Assembly: GCF_050589645.1 (NCBI RefSeq)
Contig: NZ_JBNGOQ010000004.1
Span: 620,001 to 684,000, forward strand
DNA from: JBNGOQ01 sp050589645
GTDB lineage: Bacteria; Bacteroidota; Bacteroidia; Flavobacteriales; Flavobacteriaceae
Length of the DNA stretch: 64,000 nt
Reading direction: 5' to 3'
Each line of letters starts with the position of its first letter. Positions within the stretch are counted from its first letter, which is position 1. Of the stretch, positions 16,956 through 25,327 are shown piece after piece. Below the pieces are notes generated by a model that saw nothing but the letters and a program-made list of their open reading frames with translations, was not told where the DNA came from and did no database searches. The position numbers and the translations under genes were made by a program.

Positions 16956-17456
16956 ATGGAAGCAAAAAATAAAAAAATCAAACAAAATTTCAAAGAAATA
17001 ATAGAACCGAAAATTGGTTCTATTGAACGATTCGAGGAAATTCAACCTTATATCTTAGTGGGAAGAGGGGTATATTCAACACCAACCGGTACAAGGGTTC
17101 TTCTTAAATATGATGGAGTAGGAAATGATAAATTAATATTCCAGGAGCGAAGTGTTTTGCATGTGGGGGGTTGGCATAAAACTGGTACTGATGGGATCAT
17201 TGAGTTTTTAATCTCTGAATATGTAGACACTAACTTTAGTCCATCAAATGCGACACGTTTCCTTACACCTAAAATTACCACTGCAACACCCATAAACAAT
17301 GTTGCAATTCTTACAGTTCAATCTTCTATTGTGGACACGGATGGAGATGAAGATATTAAGTTTGTAGTTCGATCTTTCGGAGCCAACGGTGACGTACGTG
17401 GAAATGTGGCATTCAATTGGCAATGTACTGTTCCATATGATGCACCAGATTTTTGA
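16956..17456 (+). CDS. Orphan AT-rich gene, unknown protein
   Basis: A 166-residue protein that I do not recognise. It has no signal peptide or membrane segment. The N-terminus is Lys/Glu-rich and helical, and the rest looks beta-rich (YILVGRGVYSTPTGTRVLLKY, NNVAILTVQSSIVDTDGDED, IKFVVRSFGANGDV, GNVAFNWQ). Base composition and codon use are more AT-rich than in neighbours. It sits between the two copies of a 25-bp direct repeat, in a stretch with decayed repeats and next to a tRNA, all of which suggests recent acquisition. Cargo of an insertion or a lineage-specific gene are the likely explanations. Confidence 0.6.
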   Translation: MEAKNKKIKQNFKEIIEPKIGSIERFEEIQPYILVGRGVYSTPTGTRVLLKYDGVGNDKLIFQERSVLHVGGWHKTGTDGIIEFLISEYVDTNFSPSNATRFLTPKITTATPINNVAILTVQSSIVDTDGDEDIKFVVRSFGANGDVRGNVAFNWQCTVPYDAPDF

Positions 17457-17541
17457 AGCAGCCCTCAGGTCTGATATTGGTCGGTAAAGGCGATTCTCTC
17501 GCAAAAACTCCAGATACCGCTTTGGACCAGATATGACGTAC

Positions 17542-17564
17542 GGTACGGATTTCAAATCCGCACC
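17542..17564. repeat. 23-bp palindromic element, core CGGATTTcAAATCCG
   Basis: Arms GGT-A-CGGATTT and AAATCCG-C-ACC surround a single central C. Such short intergenic palindromes are typical dispersed repeats of flavobacterial genomes; copy number elsewhere cannot be seen here. Confidence 0.65.
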
Positions 17565-17568
17565 ATCT

Positions 17569-17593
17569 GGGTGCTTTGAATCAAATGTTTCAT
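17569..17593 (-). repeat. Right copy of 25-bp direct repeat; remnant start of a nucleoside hydrolase paralogue
   Basis: Read on the minus strand it encodes MKHLIQST, identical to the first residues of the nucleoside hydrolase at 15785-16798, and then leaves the gene sequence. Either a second paralogue was lost except for its start, or the gene start was duplicated when the intervening segment entered. Confidence 0.65.
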
Positions 17594-17764
17594 CGTGTTG
17601 TTGTTCTAAGGATAAATGATATTTGGGTTAAGAAATATAGTTAAAACAAATGTTCATTTAGTGCTTTAGGGGTATTTTATTGTGCCTGTTGGTGGTAGCT
17701 CTGGGAGCAAGATTGCTTCCCTCCGCCAAGGAATCGATCTTTGGGGAGAAGCTTCAGCCTTGGA

Positions 17765-17813
17765 AATAAAAAAGCCACCAACTTTCGTTGATGGCTTTCT
17801 TTGTAGCGGGAAC
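17765..17813 (-). repeat. Partial duplicate of tRNA-fMet 3' end plus terminator
   Basis: These 49 bases match 17904-17952 with one substitution. They contain the tRNA terminator hairpin and the last 10 bases of the tRNA (GTTCCCGCTA on the minus strand) without the rest of the gene, so this is a truncated copy downstream of the real tRNA. Confidence 0.8.
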
Positions 17814-17906
17814 CCGCCTTCATTTCATTGCGGCGGGCAGGCTGGACGCCCTTGTGGCCTGTTTACGATAGGTTTTCCATCTTGTTGTTCGTTCAAAATT
17901 TCCAAT

Positions 17907-17933
17907 AAAAAAACCACCAACTTTCGTTGATGG
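17907..17933 (-). terminator. Terminator of the tRNA-fMet gene
   Basis: On the minus strand CCATCAAC-GAAA-GTTGGTGG forms an 8-bp stem with a GAAA tetraloop followed by seven T. It begins 9 bases after the tRNA 3' end. Confidence 0.8.
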
Positions 17934-17942
17934 CTTTCTTTG

Positions 17943-17998
<56 letters not shown>

Positions 17999-18015
<17 letters not shown>

Positions 18016-18227
18016 ATGTATGTTTTATCGCTCTTACGCGTACATTATTTTATTATATCTGCTCAGTTCAAGTAGGTACCCTGTCCTGAGCGCCGTCGAA
18101 GGATACTGCTCTATCCCGCGATGTATGTTTTATCGCTCTTACGCGTACATTATTTTATTATATCTGCTCAGTTCAAGTAGGTACCCTGTCCTGAGCGCCG
18201 TCGAAGGATACTGCTCTATCCCGCGAT
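17999..18227. repeat. 105-bp tandem repeat (2.2 copies) starting in the tRNA 5' end
   Basis: The unit starts at 17999, 18104 and 18209 (last copy 19 bases). Each unit begins with the complement of the first 17 bases of tRNA-fMet, followed by 88 bases of tRNA-upstream sequence that contain a palindrome-like segment CCTGTCCTGAGCGCCGTCG. Copies 1 and 2 are identical, so the duplication is recent or kept homogeneous. Only the first copy is attached to a complete tRNA. Confidence 0.9.
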
Positions 18228-18291
18228 ATGGACAGCAAAGATACAACGGTTTCTTTGTTTTATCCAAATGTGGGCCGGATTTATTTTTCGG

Positions 18292-18323
18292 TTTCGTCCT
18301 ATTCTTTAAATTCCATACCTTCG
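18292..18323 (+). promoter_or_regulatory. Probable promoter of the AGCS symporter-era unit
   Basis: TTTCG at 18292-18296 and TACCTTCG at 18316-18323 resemble the flavobacterial -33 TTTG and -7 TAnnTTTG boxes with one change each, 19 bases apart. The start codon is 15 bases after the -7 box. Confidence 0.4.
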
Positions 18324-18338
18324 GGCCTGATACGTTTT

Positions 18339-19706
18339 ATGGAAGCAATCAACGATTTTTTGTCGGCCGTGCTGCCCTATACCGAATGGGTAATGCTATT
18401 TTTGATTATTGGTGGCGGACTGTTCCTTGTGTGCTATTCCAAACTGCTTCCCTATCGATATTTTAGACATGCCATTGGTATTACCTCCGGAAAGTTTGAT
18501 GACCCGGATGATCCCGGGGAAGTTAGCCATTTACAGGCGCTGTCCTCGGCGGTAGCGGCCACAGTGGGGCTGGGGAATATTTCCGGGGTAGCCATCGCCA
18601 TTTATTTGGGTGGTCCAGGCGTTGTGTTCTGGATTTGGATTACAGCCCTTGTGGGTATGTGCATCAAATTCTATTCCTGCAGTCTGGCCGTTATGTTCCG
18701 GGGTCAGGATAGTGCCGGTAAGCTTCAAGGAGGTCCAATGTACTATATTACCCAGGGCATGGGAAAAAAAGCCAAACCCCTGGCGGTCTTTTTCTGTCTG
18801 GCGGGATTGTTCGGCGTACTGCCCGCTTTTACAACGAATCAATTTACCCAAACGCTAATGGGCGTTATACAACCCGATCAAAACCTTTTGGCCCTTGGGG
18901 ATTTTAATTGGAAATTGGGGATAGGGATTGTTCTATCCATCATCACATCTTTTGTGATTTTTGGCGGCCTTAAGAAAATTGCACGGGTGGCAACGGCCAT
19001 TGTACCCTTTATGGTCCTTGTTTATCTTTTGGCAGTAATCTTCATTATGATCATGAACGCTGGGGAAATATTACCTTCCCTTAAATTGATATTCGCAGAG
19101 GCATTTAACCTTAAGACGGCTGCGCAGGGCGGTTTGTGGGGACTCATCATTATAGGGATACGCCGCGCGGTATTTTCCAACGAGTCAGGAGTAGGTAATG
19201 CCCCTATGTACCACGGGCAGTCCAAGACCAAGGAACCCGTTCAGGAAGGTCTGGTGGCCATGTTAGGACCTTTTATAGATACTATAGTGGTCTGTACACT
19301 GACCGCCGTGGTCATTATTTTGAGCGGAGCCTATTTGGAGGCCGAGACCAATGGCATTGTCATGACCTTAATCGCCTTTAAAAAATCCCTTTTTGGTTTT
19401 GGCGATATACTGCTTATGGTTATTGTAACGGCTTTTGCCCTTTCTACTCTATTCACCTATTCCTATTATGGCACCAAATGCCTGTCCTTTATCACCAATG
19501 CCAAAACGGGAGGCTTTTACAACTATATCTACATAGCAAGTATTACCTTTGCAGCGGTCGCCTCGGTGGATCTGGTAGTAAATTTAATCGACCTGTCCTT
19601 TGCCCTAATGGTTATCCCTAATATGATCGCGGTATTGTACTTGGCGCCCAAAGTGAACAAGGCGATGAAAACCTATTTTTCAAAACGTACGGATGGCAGA
19701 ACATAA
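18339..19706 (+). CDS. Alanine/glycine:sodium symporter (AGCS family)
   Basis: A 455-residue integral membrane protein with about ten helices. The AGCS hallmarks are clear: SAVAATVGLGNISGVAIAI near residue 70-90, GGPGVVFWIW, GGPMYYITQGMGKK and RRAVFSNESGVGNAPMYH. Family members import Ala, Gly or related amino acids with Na+. ATG 18339 is chosen over an in-frame ATG at 18228, because the latter lies upstream of the probable promoter and against the tandem repeat. It overlaps era by 14 bases. Confidence 0.88.
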   Translation: MEAINDFLSAVLPYTEWVMLFLIIGGGLFLVCYSKLLPYRYFRHAIGITSGKFDDPDDPGEVSHLQALSSAVAATVGLGNISGVAIAIYLGGPGVVFWIWITALVGMCIKFYSCSLAVMFRGQDSAGKLQGGPMYYITQGMGKKAKPLAVFFCLAGLFGVLPAFTTNQFTQTLMGVIQPDQNLLALGDFNWKLGIGIVLSIITSFVIFGGLKKIARVATAIVPFMVLVYLLAVIFIMIMNAGEILPSLKLIFAEAFNLKTAAQGGLWGLIIIGIRRAVFSNESGVGNAPMYHGQSKTKEPVQEGLVAMLGPFIDTIVVCTLTAVVIILSGAYLEAETNGIVMTLIAFKKSLFGFGDILLMVIVTAFALSTLFTYSYYGTKCLSFITNAKTGGFYNYIYIASITFAAVASVDLVVNLIDLSFALMVIPNMIAVLYLAPKVNKAMKTYFSKRTDGRT

Positions 19707-20583
19707 AGCAGGCTTTGTAAACATTATAGGAAATCCCAACGTGGGAAAGTCCACCCTCATGAACGCTTTCGTAGGGGAGAAACTATCTATCATTACCTCG
19801 AAAGCGCAGACCACCCGGCATCGGATTTTGGGCATAGTCAATGGCGATGATTTTCAGGTCATTCTTTCCGATACCCCCGGAATCATAAAACCGGCCTACG
19901 AATTGCAAACCTCCATGATGGACTTCGTGAAATCGGCCTTTGAAGATGCCGATGTGTTGCTCTACATGGTGGAAATTGGCGAAAAGGCCCTGAAGGACGA
20001 ACAATTTTTTGACAAGATAAAAAAGACCCAGATTCCCGTGCTGCTCTTGCTGAACAAAATAGACACTTCTGAACAGGAAGTTTTGGAAGAACAGGTGCAG
20101 TATTGGCAGCAGCAACTGCCAGGGGCAGAGATCCATCCCATTTCGGCCCTGGAGAACTTTAACGTGAAGGAGGTTTTTGATCGCATCCTGCAGTTACTGC
20201 CCGAAGCACCCGCTTTTTACCCCAAGGACCAGCTGACGGATAAACCTGAACGTTTTTTTGTAAACGAGACCATTCGGGAGAAAATACTACAGCAATACAA
20301 GAAAGAGATTCCGTATGCCGTGGAAATAGAGACCGAGGAGTTTTTTGAGGACGAGAAGATTATCCGCATGCGTTCTGTAATTATGGTAGAGCGCGATTCG
20401 CAGAAAGGCATTATTATAGGACATAAGGGAAGTGCGCTAAAACGGGTCGGGGTAGCGGCCCGAAAGGACCTGGAAAAATTCTTTGACAAGCAGGTGCATC
20501 TGGAACTCTATGTGAAGGTGAACAAAAATTGGCGTAGCGATCCCCGGCAGTTGAGGCGTTTTGGTTATAACCAAAAAAAATAG
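19693..20583 (+). CDS. era: GTPase Era, 16S rRNA processing and 30S assembly
   Basis: A 296-residue protein of normal Era length. G motifs: GNPNVGKST (residues 13-21), TT in the G2 loop, DTPGI (G3), NKID (G4) and SAL (G5). The C-terminal KH domain (about residues 200-290) has GIIIGHKGSALKRVG, which binds the 3' end of 16S rRNA. The start overlaps the symporter gene, so the two are translationally linked. Confidence 0.97.
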   Translation: MAEHKAGFVNIIGNPNVGKSTLMNAFVGEKLSIITSKAQTTRHRILGIVNGDDFQVILSDTPGIIKPAYELQTSMMDFVKSAFEDADVLLYMVEIGEKALKDEQFFDKIKKTQIPVLLLLNKIDTSEQEVLEEQVQYWQQQLPGAEIHPISALENFNVKEVFDRILQLLPEAPAFYPKDQLTDKPERFFVNETIREKILQQYKKEIPYAVEIETEEFFEDEKIIRMRSVIMVERDSQKGIIIGHKGSALKRVGVAARKDLEKFFDKQVHLELYVKVNKNWRSDPRQLRRFGYNQKK

Positions 20584-20589
20584 GAAGTC

Positions 20590-21081
20590 CTATACCGGTA
20601 GCACCTCTGTCATAAAGCGGTACAATTGTTCCATTTGAGGCCTTCCTTTCCGCTTTCCTTCCCGTCCGGCCACGTACAGCACCACCCAAATAAATACCAT
20701 GAACACCATGACCCCCAATTGCAGGCCATAGGGTTTGTCAAGGGACCAGTTGGAGTACCCCCAAATACCGAATATGATAAACAGCGTGCCCACGCCAAAG
20801 TGTAGGAACATAAAAAAGGTCCAAAGCGTAGGGTTGGGCCCGAACAGTCCGTAAAGTTTGGAACGTTGTTCCCCCTCCTCGTTGATTTCCAAATGCAGTT
20901 GGGGGGACCAAAAATGCACTTCTTCCGCCTTAAATTTTATGAAGATGTGGTCATCCAAGCGCTTTACGATGAAAGTTCGCCCCTCTGTTTTTTCGAACGC
21001 ACTTAAAACGGTTTCCTTAGGTTTCTCCAATTCCAGTTGAAATCTGGGTCTTAATACTATTTCGTTGGGTAAGCTCTTCAT
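20590..21081 (-). CDS. Two-helix membrane protein next to era, unknown function
   Basis: A 163-residue protein. The N-terminal half is soluble and beta-rich (VLRPRFQLELEKPKETVLSA, FIVKRLDDHIFIKF, FWSPQLHLEINEE). Two membrane helices follow (LWTFFMFLHFGVGTLFIIFGIWG and YGLQLGVMVFMVFIWVVLYVAG), then a Lys/Arg-rich stretch and a C-terminal helix. Relatives beside era are often labelled GTP-binding protein in flavobacterial annotations, but no G motif is present, so I treat that label as wrong. ATG 21081 is taken; an ATG at 21090 adds three residues. Confidence 0.7.
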   Translation of the reverse strand: MKSLPNEIVLRPRFQLELEKPKETVLSAFEKTEGRTFIVKRLDDHIFIKFKAEEVHFWSPQLHLEINEEGEQRSKLYGLFGPNPTLWTFFMFLHFGVGTLFIIFGIWGYSNWSLDKPYGLQLGVMVFMVFIWVVLYVAGREGKRKGRPQMEQLYRFMTEVLPV

Positions 21082-21219
21082 AATACGCATTACTGGGAGC
21101 TGTTAAGATATTGCTTTTTTATTCAAATGGCGCAAGTTATCGCTCCGCTGTTTACATTTTCATAACGGTCATTTCATGGAAAAAATACGGGATTTCACTA
21201 GGTATTCGTAATCTTTGCC

Positions 21220-21227
21220 TATATTTG
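21220..21227 (+). promoter_or_regulatory. -7 box (TATATTTG) before the NeuD-like gene
   Basis: A perfect TAnnTTTG lies 34 bases upstream of the start codon at 21262. No clear -33 element is seen at the usual distance. It favours ATG 21262 over the upstream GTG at 21241. Confidence 0.4.
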
Positions 21228-21261
21228 AAATATCGATTAAGTGTACAAAATCATCGATAAA

Positions 21262-21981
21262 ATGCAAAATATTGTCATATTTGGAGCCTCAGGCCATGGA
21301 AGCGTTGTTTTGGATTGCCTTGAACGAGAAGGCAAATACAATGTGGTCGGATTTGTTGATTCTTTTAAAAAGGAAGGGAGAAAACAGAACGGATACGAAA
21401 TTTTGGGACGCGAATATGATCTTCCTTTCCTTATGGAGCGCCATAATCTATATGGAGGGATTATTGCTGTAGGGGACAACTGGACTCGGAACCTATTGGT
21501 CAAAAAGATTTTGAGCATAGCACCTAGCTTTAATTTTATATCTGCAGTTCATCCCAGCGCCGTTATCGGAAAGAATGTGGATATTGGAATGGGTACGGCG
21601 GTGATGCCCGGAGCCATAATCAATGCGAATTCCATAGTGGGCGATTTTTGTATTATAAACACTAATTCCTCATTGGGGCACGATGGAACCATGGAGAACT
21701 ATTCGAGCATAGCATCGGGTGTCTGCACCGGTGGTGGCTTTACCCTAGGTGAATTTTCCGCGATTTCCGTCGGGGCCAGAATTATCGAAAACATCACCAT
21801 TATGGACCATACCTTGGTGGGTGCTGGGGCCTTGGTGGTAAAGGATATCGAAAGCCACGTTGTAGCCTATGGATCCCCTGCGCGCATCATTAGGAAACGA
21901 AGCGTTGGGGAACACTATTTATCAGGAAACAAAAGCGAACAAACGCGTACCGAATTCCCACTGATACCCAATAATTTCTAG
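21262..21981 (+). CDS. NeuD/PglD-type sugar or sialic acid O-acyltransferase
   Basis: A 239-residue acyltransferase of the left-handed beta-helix class. The N-terminal Rossmann-like part begins IVIFGASGHGSVVLDCLE (PglD-type, UDP-sugar side). From about residue 90 there are hexapeptide repeats (VIGKNVDIGMGTAVMPGAIINANSIVG and onward) and the catalytic-region His in NSSLGHDGTME. Such enzymes use acetyl-CoA to acylate amino-sugars of surface glycans. No glycan gene cluster is nearby; the neighbours are era and der. Confidence 0.82.
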   Translation: MQNIVIFGASGHGSVVLDCLEREGKYNVVGFVDSFKKEGRKQNGYEILGREYDLPFLMERHNLYGGIIAVGDNWTRNLLVKKILSIAPSFNFISAVHPSAVIGKNVDIGMGTAVMPGAIINANSIVGDFCIINTNSSLGHDGTMENYSSIASGVCTGGGFTLGEFSAISVGARIIENITIMDHTLVGAGALVVKDIESHVVAYGSPARIIRKRSVGEHYLSGNKSEQTRTEFPLIPNNF

Positions 21982-22070
21982 GGTATGGACTTTCCGGGAA
22001 AACGAAAAAATCAAAAACCTTCTCCGTCCACTTTACGGCCGGGCAGTACTCGTATTATTGGGATTAGTGC

Positions 22071-22078
22071 TACCTTTG
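22071..22078 (+). promoter_or_regulatory. -7 box (TACCTTTG) before der
   Basis: A perfect TAnnTTTG ends 17 bases before the der start codon, placing the transcription start near 22085. The -33 element is not obvious. Confidence 0.45.
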
Positions 22079-22095
22079 TGCCCTAATTCAAAGAA

Positions 22096-23397
22096 ATGAG
22101 TGCCATCGTTGCCATTGTAGGAAGACCCAATGTGGGCAAATCCACTTTCTTTAACCGTTTGATCAAACGTAGAGAGGCCATTGTAGATGCCGCTAGCGGG
22201 GTTACGCGTGATCGCCATTACGGGAAAAGTGATTGGAACGGGAAGGAATTTTCCCTGATCGATACCGGGGGTTATGTGTTGGGCAGTGACGACATTTTTG
22301 AACAGGAAATAGACAAACAAGTAGAGCTGGCCATTGAAGAGGCCGATGCCGTAATATTTATGGTAGATGTGGAAACCGGGATAACCGGTATGGATGAGGA
22401 TGTGGCCAAATTGTTGCGTCGGGCAGACAAGCCGGTTTTTTTGGCGGTCAATAAGGTAGACAATGCCAAACGTGCCGAGGATGCGGTGGAATTCTACTCC
22501 TTGGGCTTGGGGGAATACTACACCCTTTCCAGTATCAATGGTAGCGGTACCGGCGAATTGTTGGACGCCTTGGTAGCGGTGTTGCCGGAACATGAGGAGC
22601 AAGGTGAGGATCTGCCCCGTTTTGCCGTGGTAGGTAGGCCCAACGCCGGAAAATCGTCCTTTATCAATGCACTGATCGGGGAAGAACGGTATATTGTGAC
22701 CGATATAGCGGGAACGACCCGGGATAGTATCGATACCACTTACAATCGCTTTGGATTTGAATTCAATTTGGTGGATACCGCTGGTATACGGCGAAAGGCC
22801 AAGGTGAAGGAAGACCTGGAATTTTATTCTGTAATGCGTTCTGTAAGAGCCATTGAACATTGTGATGTATGCCTGCTGGTACTGGATGCCACCAGGGGGT
22901 TTGACGGGCAGGTGGAAAATATTTTTTGGTTGGCCCAAAGGAACAACAAAGGAATCGTTATTCTGGTGAACAAGTGGGATTTGGTGGACAAGGATACCCA
23001 TTCGGTTAAGCAGTACACCCAAAAAATCAAAAAGGCCATAGAACCCTTTACGGATGTTCCCGTGCTCTTCATTTCGGTGCTTACCAAGCAACGGATTTTT
23101 AAGGCGATAGAGACCGCGGTGGAGGTGTATAAGAATCGATCTAAAAGAGTCCCAACCCGAAAGTTGAACGATACCCTGTTACCCATTATTGAGCACACAC
23201 CTCCCCCGGCATACAAGGGAAAGTTCGTTAAGATCAAATTCTGTACCCAATTGCCCACACCCTATCCCCAGTTCGCTTTTTTCTGTAATCTGCCCCAATA
23301 TGTAAGGGACCCTTACAAACGGTTTTTGGAGAACAAATTACGGGAGCATTTTGATTTTAACGGGGTGCCCATCACCATTTTTATGAGGAAGAAATAG
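22096..23397 (+). CDS. der: GTPase Der (EngA), 50S subunit assembly
   Basis: A 433-residue protein with the two tandem GTPase domains that define Der. First domain: GRPNVGKST (residues 9-17), DTGGY, NKVD. Second domain: GRPNAGKSS near 178, DTAGIRRKAKV, NKWD near 295. A KH-like C-terminal domain ends in PITIFMRKK. Length and motif order are normal. It is followed by the 500-bp intergenic repeat hotspot. Confidence 0.97.
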   Translation: MSAIVAIVGRPNVGKSTFFNRLIKRREAIVDAASGVTRDRHYGKSDWNGKEFSLIDTGGYVLGSDDIFEQEIDKQVELAIEEADAVIFMVDVETGITGMDEDVAKLLRRADKPVFLAVNKVDNAKRAEDAVEFYSLGLGEYYTLSSINGSGTGELLDALVAVLPEHEEQGEDLPRFAVVGRPNAGKSSFINALIGEERYIVTDIAGTTRDSIDTTYNRFGFEFNLVDTAGIRRKAKVKEDLEFYSVMRSVRAIEHCDVCLLVLDATRGFDGQVENIFWLAQRNNKGIVILVNKWDLVDKDTHSVKQYTQKIKKAIEPFTDVPVLFISVLTKQRIFKAIETAVEVYKNRSKRVPTRKLNDTLLPIIEHTPPPAYKGKFVKIKFCTQLPTPYPQFAFFCNLPQYVRDPYKRFLENKLREHFDFNGVPITIFMRKK

Positions 23398-23915
23398 GTT
23401 TGTTGACAGTTGACAGTTGACAGTTGACAGTTGGCAATACCTAACCTTGGATCTTGAACCAGTGGGCAGTGAGTTGTTGACGGCTTACGGGTGATTGTTG
23501 TACTTGTATTAAATATCAAGCTCCGTGTTCGCAATTCGCAATTCAACCTTCGTAGTTCCAAGTAGCTCCCTCCCTTTGTTAGGGGAAGGTGACCCCGACC
23601 GAAGCGTTAGGGGTGGAAGGATAGAAAAACTTATGTGCCGAAAGTACTTTCCGCCGAGCAAGGCTGGCGTCGGGGATGGAAGGGTAGTTTGCTATTACCT
23701 TAATCTGTTGCTAGTTGATGAACTGCAGATATCAATATCCTGCGAAAATGGTAGTATCGGTTAGTCATTCCGCATTTAGTGCGGAATCCATTCCGGTCAA
23801 ATTGGTGCAGTTGAAAGTAGGCGCCTGCAGTGAACAATTAGCAATAAACAATGCCCAACCTTGAACAATAGGCAGTTCTGATTTCTGACTTCTGACCTCT
23901 GCTTTCTGAGTGCTT
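23398..23915. repeat. Intergenic repeat hotspot with several heptamer arrays and a palindrome
   Basis: No gene is seen in this 518-base gap between the 3' ends of der and the MerR gene. Short repeats with a 7-base period occur several times with different units: TTGACAG x4 (23403-23430), TTCGCAA x2 (23528-23541), a degenerate AACAATT-like trio (23833-23853) and TTCTGAC-like x4 (23883-23910). A hairpin ATTCCGCA-TTTAG-TGCGGAAT is at 23767-23787. Two longer segments around CCTAACCTTGGATCTTGAAC and CCCAACCTTGAACAATAGGC resemble each other. Confidence 0.75.
23767..23787. repeat. Palindrome ATTCCGCA-TTTAG-TGCGGAAT
   Basis: Eight-base arms around a 5-base loop. It has the look of a dispersed flavobacterial intergenic palindrome; it lies inside the repeat hotspot. 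Confidence 0.7.
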
Positions 23916-24245
23916 TCAGAGTTGATTTTTGATCTTTACCAACTCGGCCTTTACGCGTTCCAGCTTTTGAATGACCTCAAAATTGGACAAGGTTTTCAAC
24001 TTTTCCTCCTTGAGATGTGTCTTGGCCCCTTCCAGGGTAAATCCGCGTTCTTTTACGAGATGGTAAATCAACTGTAGGTTGGTAATGTCCTTGGGCGTGA
24101 ATTTGCGATTGCCCTTGGCATTCTTTTTAGGCTTCAATACATCGAATTCCTTTTCCCAAAAGCGGATTAACGAAGTGTTTACGCCAAAGGCCTTGGCGAC
24201 TTCCCCAATTCCGTAATACCTTTTTTCGGGTAATTCTATATGCAT
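23916..24245 (-). CDS. MerR family transcriptional regulator
   Basis: A 109-residue protein consisting of a MerR-type winged helix (YYGIGEVAKAFGVNTSLIRFWEKEF, then the wing GNRKFTPKDI) and a short C-terminal coiled coil (LSNFEVIQKLERVKAELVKIKNQ) for dimerisation. No effector domain or cysteine sensor is present, so it may respond through another protein or act constitutively. Its start codon overlaps the stop codon of the M23 peptidase gene by one base (TAATG), so the two form an operon. Confidence 0.88.
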   Translation of the reverse strand: MHIELPEKRYYGIGEVAKAFGVNTSLIRFWEKEFDVLKPKKNAKGNRKFTPKDITNLQLIYHLVKERGFTLEGAKTHLKEEKLKTLSNFEVIQKLERVKAELVKIKNQL

Positions 24246-25222
24246 TAATCCAAGGATTGGTTTTCCTGAGAGGCGTATTTCAACATATTTTCAAATTCTT
24301 CCGCCGTTAAACTTCCATAATAGAAATTAATGGGGTTAATGCGGGCATCGTCCTTCCATACCTCATAATGCAAATGTGGGGCCTCGGAACGTCCGGTACT
24401 TCCCACAAAGCCAATGAGATCACCCCGTTTTACCTTTTGTCTTTTCTTCACATTGTATTTGCTCAAATGGGCATACAAGGTCATGTAGCCATAGCCATGG
24501 TCTATTCGAATGTGCTTGCCATAACCCGAAGCGCCATTGTCCGCACGGATAACCTTACCGTCACCGGTAGCGTAGATCGGAATGCCCTTGGGTGCGGTAA
24601 AATCCATGCCCCAGTGCATTTTTCTCGCCTTGGTAAAGGGGTCGGAACGCCACCCAAAACCTGAGGCCATACGGGTCAATTTCTCATTGTTTATAGGTTG
24701 TATGGCTGGGATGGCCGCCAACAGTTTTTCCTTTTCCTCTGCTAGTTTTGTAATCTCATCCAGCGATTTGGACTGTATCACCATTTGTTTTTGAATGATA
24801 TCCAAGCGCTTGGTCGTGGATATGATCATTTCGGAATTGTTGAAACCCTCTAGCGATTTGTACCGATTTACCCCTCCAAAGCCTGCTCGGCGCTGCTCTT
24901 CCGGAATGGGATTGGCCTCAAAATAAAGTCGGTAAATATTGTTGTCACGATCTTCTATATTGGTAAGTACCTGTTCTATCTGCTCCATTTTTTTATCCAA
25001 CAGTTCAAATTGGAGCTCGTAGTTCTTTACCTCCCTTTGCAGGGACAGTTCCCTGGGGGTGTTCAACAGGTTGGTGTTCAAGAGCACGGTAAGCCCTAAA
25101 AAACCGAATAGAGCGGCCCCCATCAGGAAAAATAGGATATTCCTATATTTTCGCGATTTTTTGGCCTCTATCTTCCGATAGGAAAGCGTATCGGGGTCGT
25201 AATAATATTTTACCTTAGACAT
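24245..25222 (-). CDS. M23 family (LytM) peptidoglycan endopeptidase, membrane anchored
   Basis: A 325-residue protein: an N-terminal cytoplasmic patch of basic residues, one membrane helix (about residues 28-50), a periplasmic coiled coil (residues 60-170), then an M23 domain. The zinc-site residues of active enzymes are present: HWGMDF (HxxxD), and HLHYEV (HxH), plus HIRIDHG. It should cleave peptidoglycan cross-links or regulate cell shape. In Bacteroidota this M23-MerR pair commonly lies next to alaS, which is divergent here. Confidence 0.92.
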   Translation of the reverse strand: MSKVKYYYDPDTLSYRKIEAKKSRKYRNILFFLMGAALFGFLGLTVLLNTNLLNTPRELSLQREVKNYELQFELLDKKMEQIEQVLTNIEDRDNNIYRLYFEANPIPEEQRRAGFGGVNRYKSLEGFNNSEMIISTTKRLDIIQKQMVIQSKSLDEITKLAEEKEKLLAAIPAIQPINNEKLTRMASGFGWRSDPFTKARKMHWGMDFTAPKGIPIYATGDGKVIRADNGASGYGKHIRIDHGYGYMTLYAHLSKYNVKKRQKVKRGDLIGFVGSTGRSEAPHLHYEVWKDDARINPINFYYGSLTAEEFENMLKYASQENQSLD

Positions 25223-25268
25223 GAATGGATTTTGTCCTATTTTTGTCCTTTCGTTTTATCAGAACAAA

Positions 25269-25276
25269 CAAATATA
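25269..25276 (-). promoter_or_regulatory. -7 box (TATATTTG) before the M23-MerR operon
   Basis: On the minus strand a perfect TAnnTTTG lies 46 bases before the M23 start codon, in the 105-base gap shared with alaS. The -33 element is unclear. Confidence 0.35.
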
Positions 25277-25327
25277 AAAATTGTTTTATATAATCTGTTA
25301 AATTTATTAAAAGCTTACCTTTTTCGA

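Larger units (their letters stand above)
17457..17942. other. Non-coding decayed region between the orphan gene and tRNA-fMet
   Basis: No convincing gene is present. The region holds a 23-bp palindrome (17542-17564), the right copy of the 25-bp direct repeat (17569-17593), a duplicate of the tRNA 3' end with its terminator (17765-17813) and the working terminator of the tRNA (17907-17933). Confidence 0.7.

Noticed and set aside
16774..17593. Insertion sequence around the orphan gene
   Set aside because: No transposase-like protein, no terminal inverted repeats; only a direct repeat, better explained by a duplicated gene start.
17682..17930. Plus-strand frame of 82 codons
   Set aside because: It reads through the duplicated tRNA end and terminator and has no plausible protein features.
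18020..18466. Plus-strand frame of 148 codons with a repeated peptide
   Set aside because: It is only the translation of the 105-bp tandem repeat and tRNA remnants and continues into the symporter gene in the wrong frame.
20590..21081. GTP-binding protein label for the gene next to era
   Set aside because: No P-loop or other G motif is present; it is a small membrane protein.
22033..23091. Long minus-strand frame (352 codons) antisense to der
   Set aside because: It lies wholly opposite a clear GTPase gene, has no recognisable domain or signal, and similar antisense frames occur opposite other genes here; it is a codon-bias shadow.
23403..23910. CRISPR or minisatellite protein repeats in the der-MerR gap
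   Set aside because: Units are 7 bases long, differ between arrays, and no frame is open through them.
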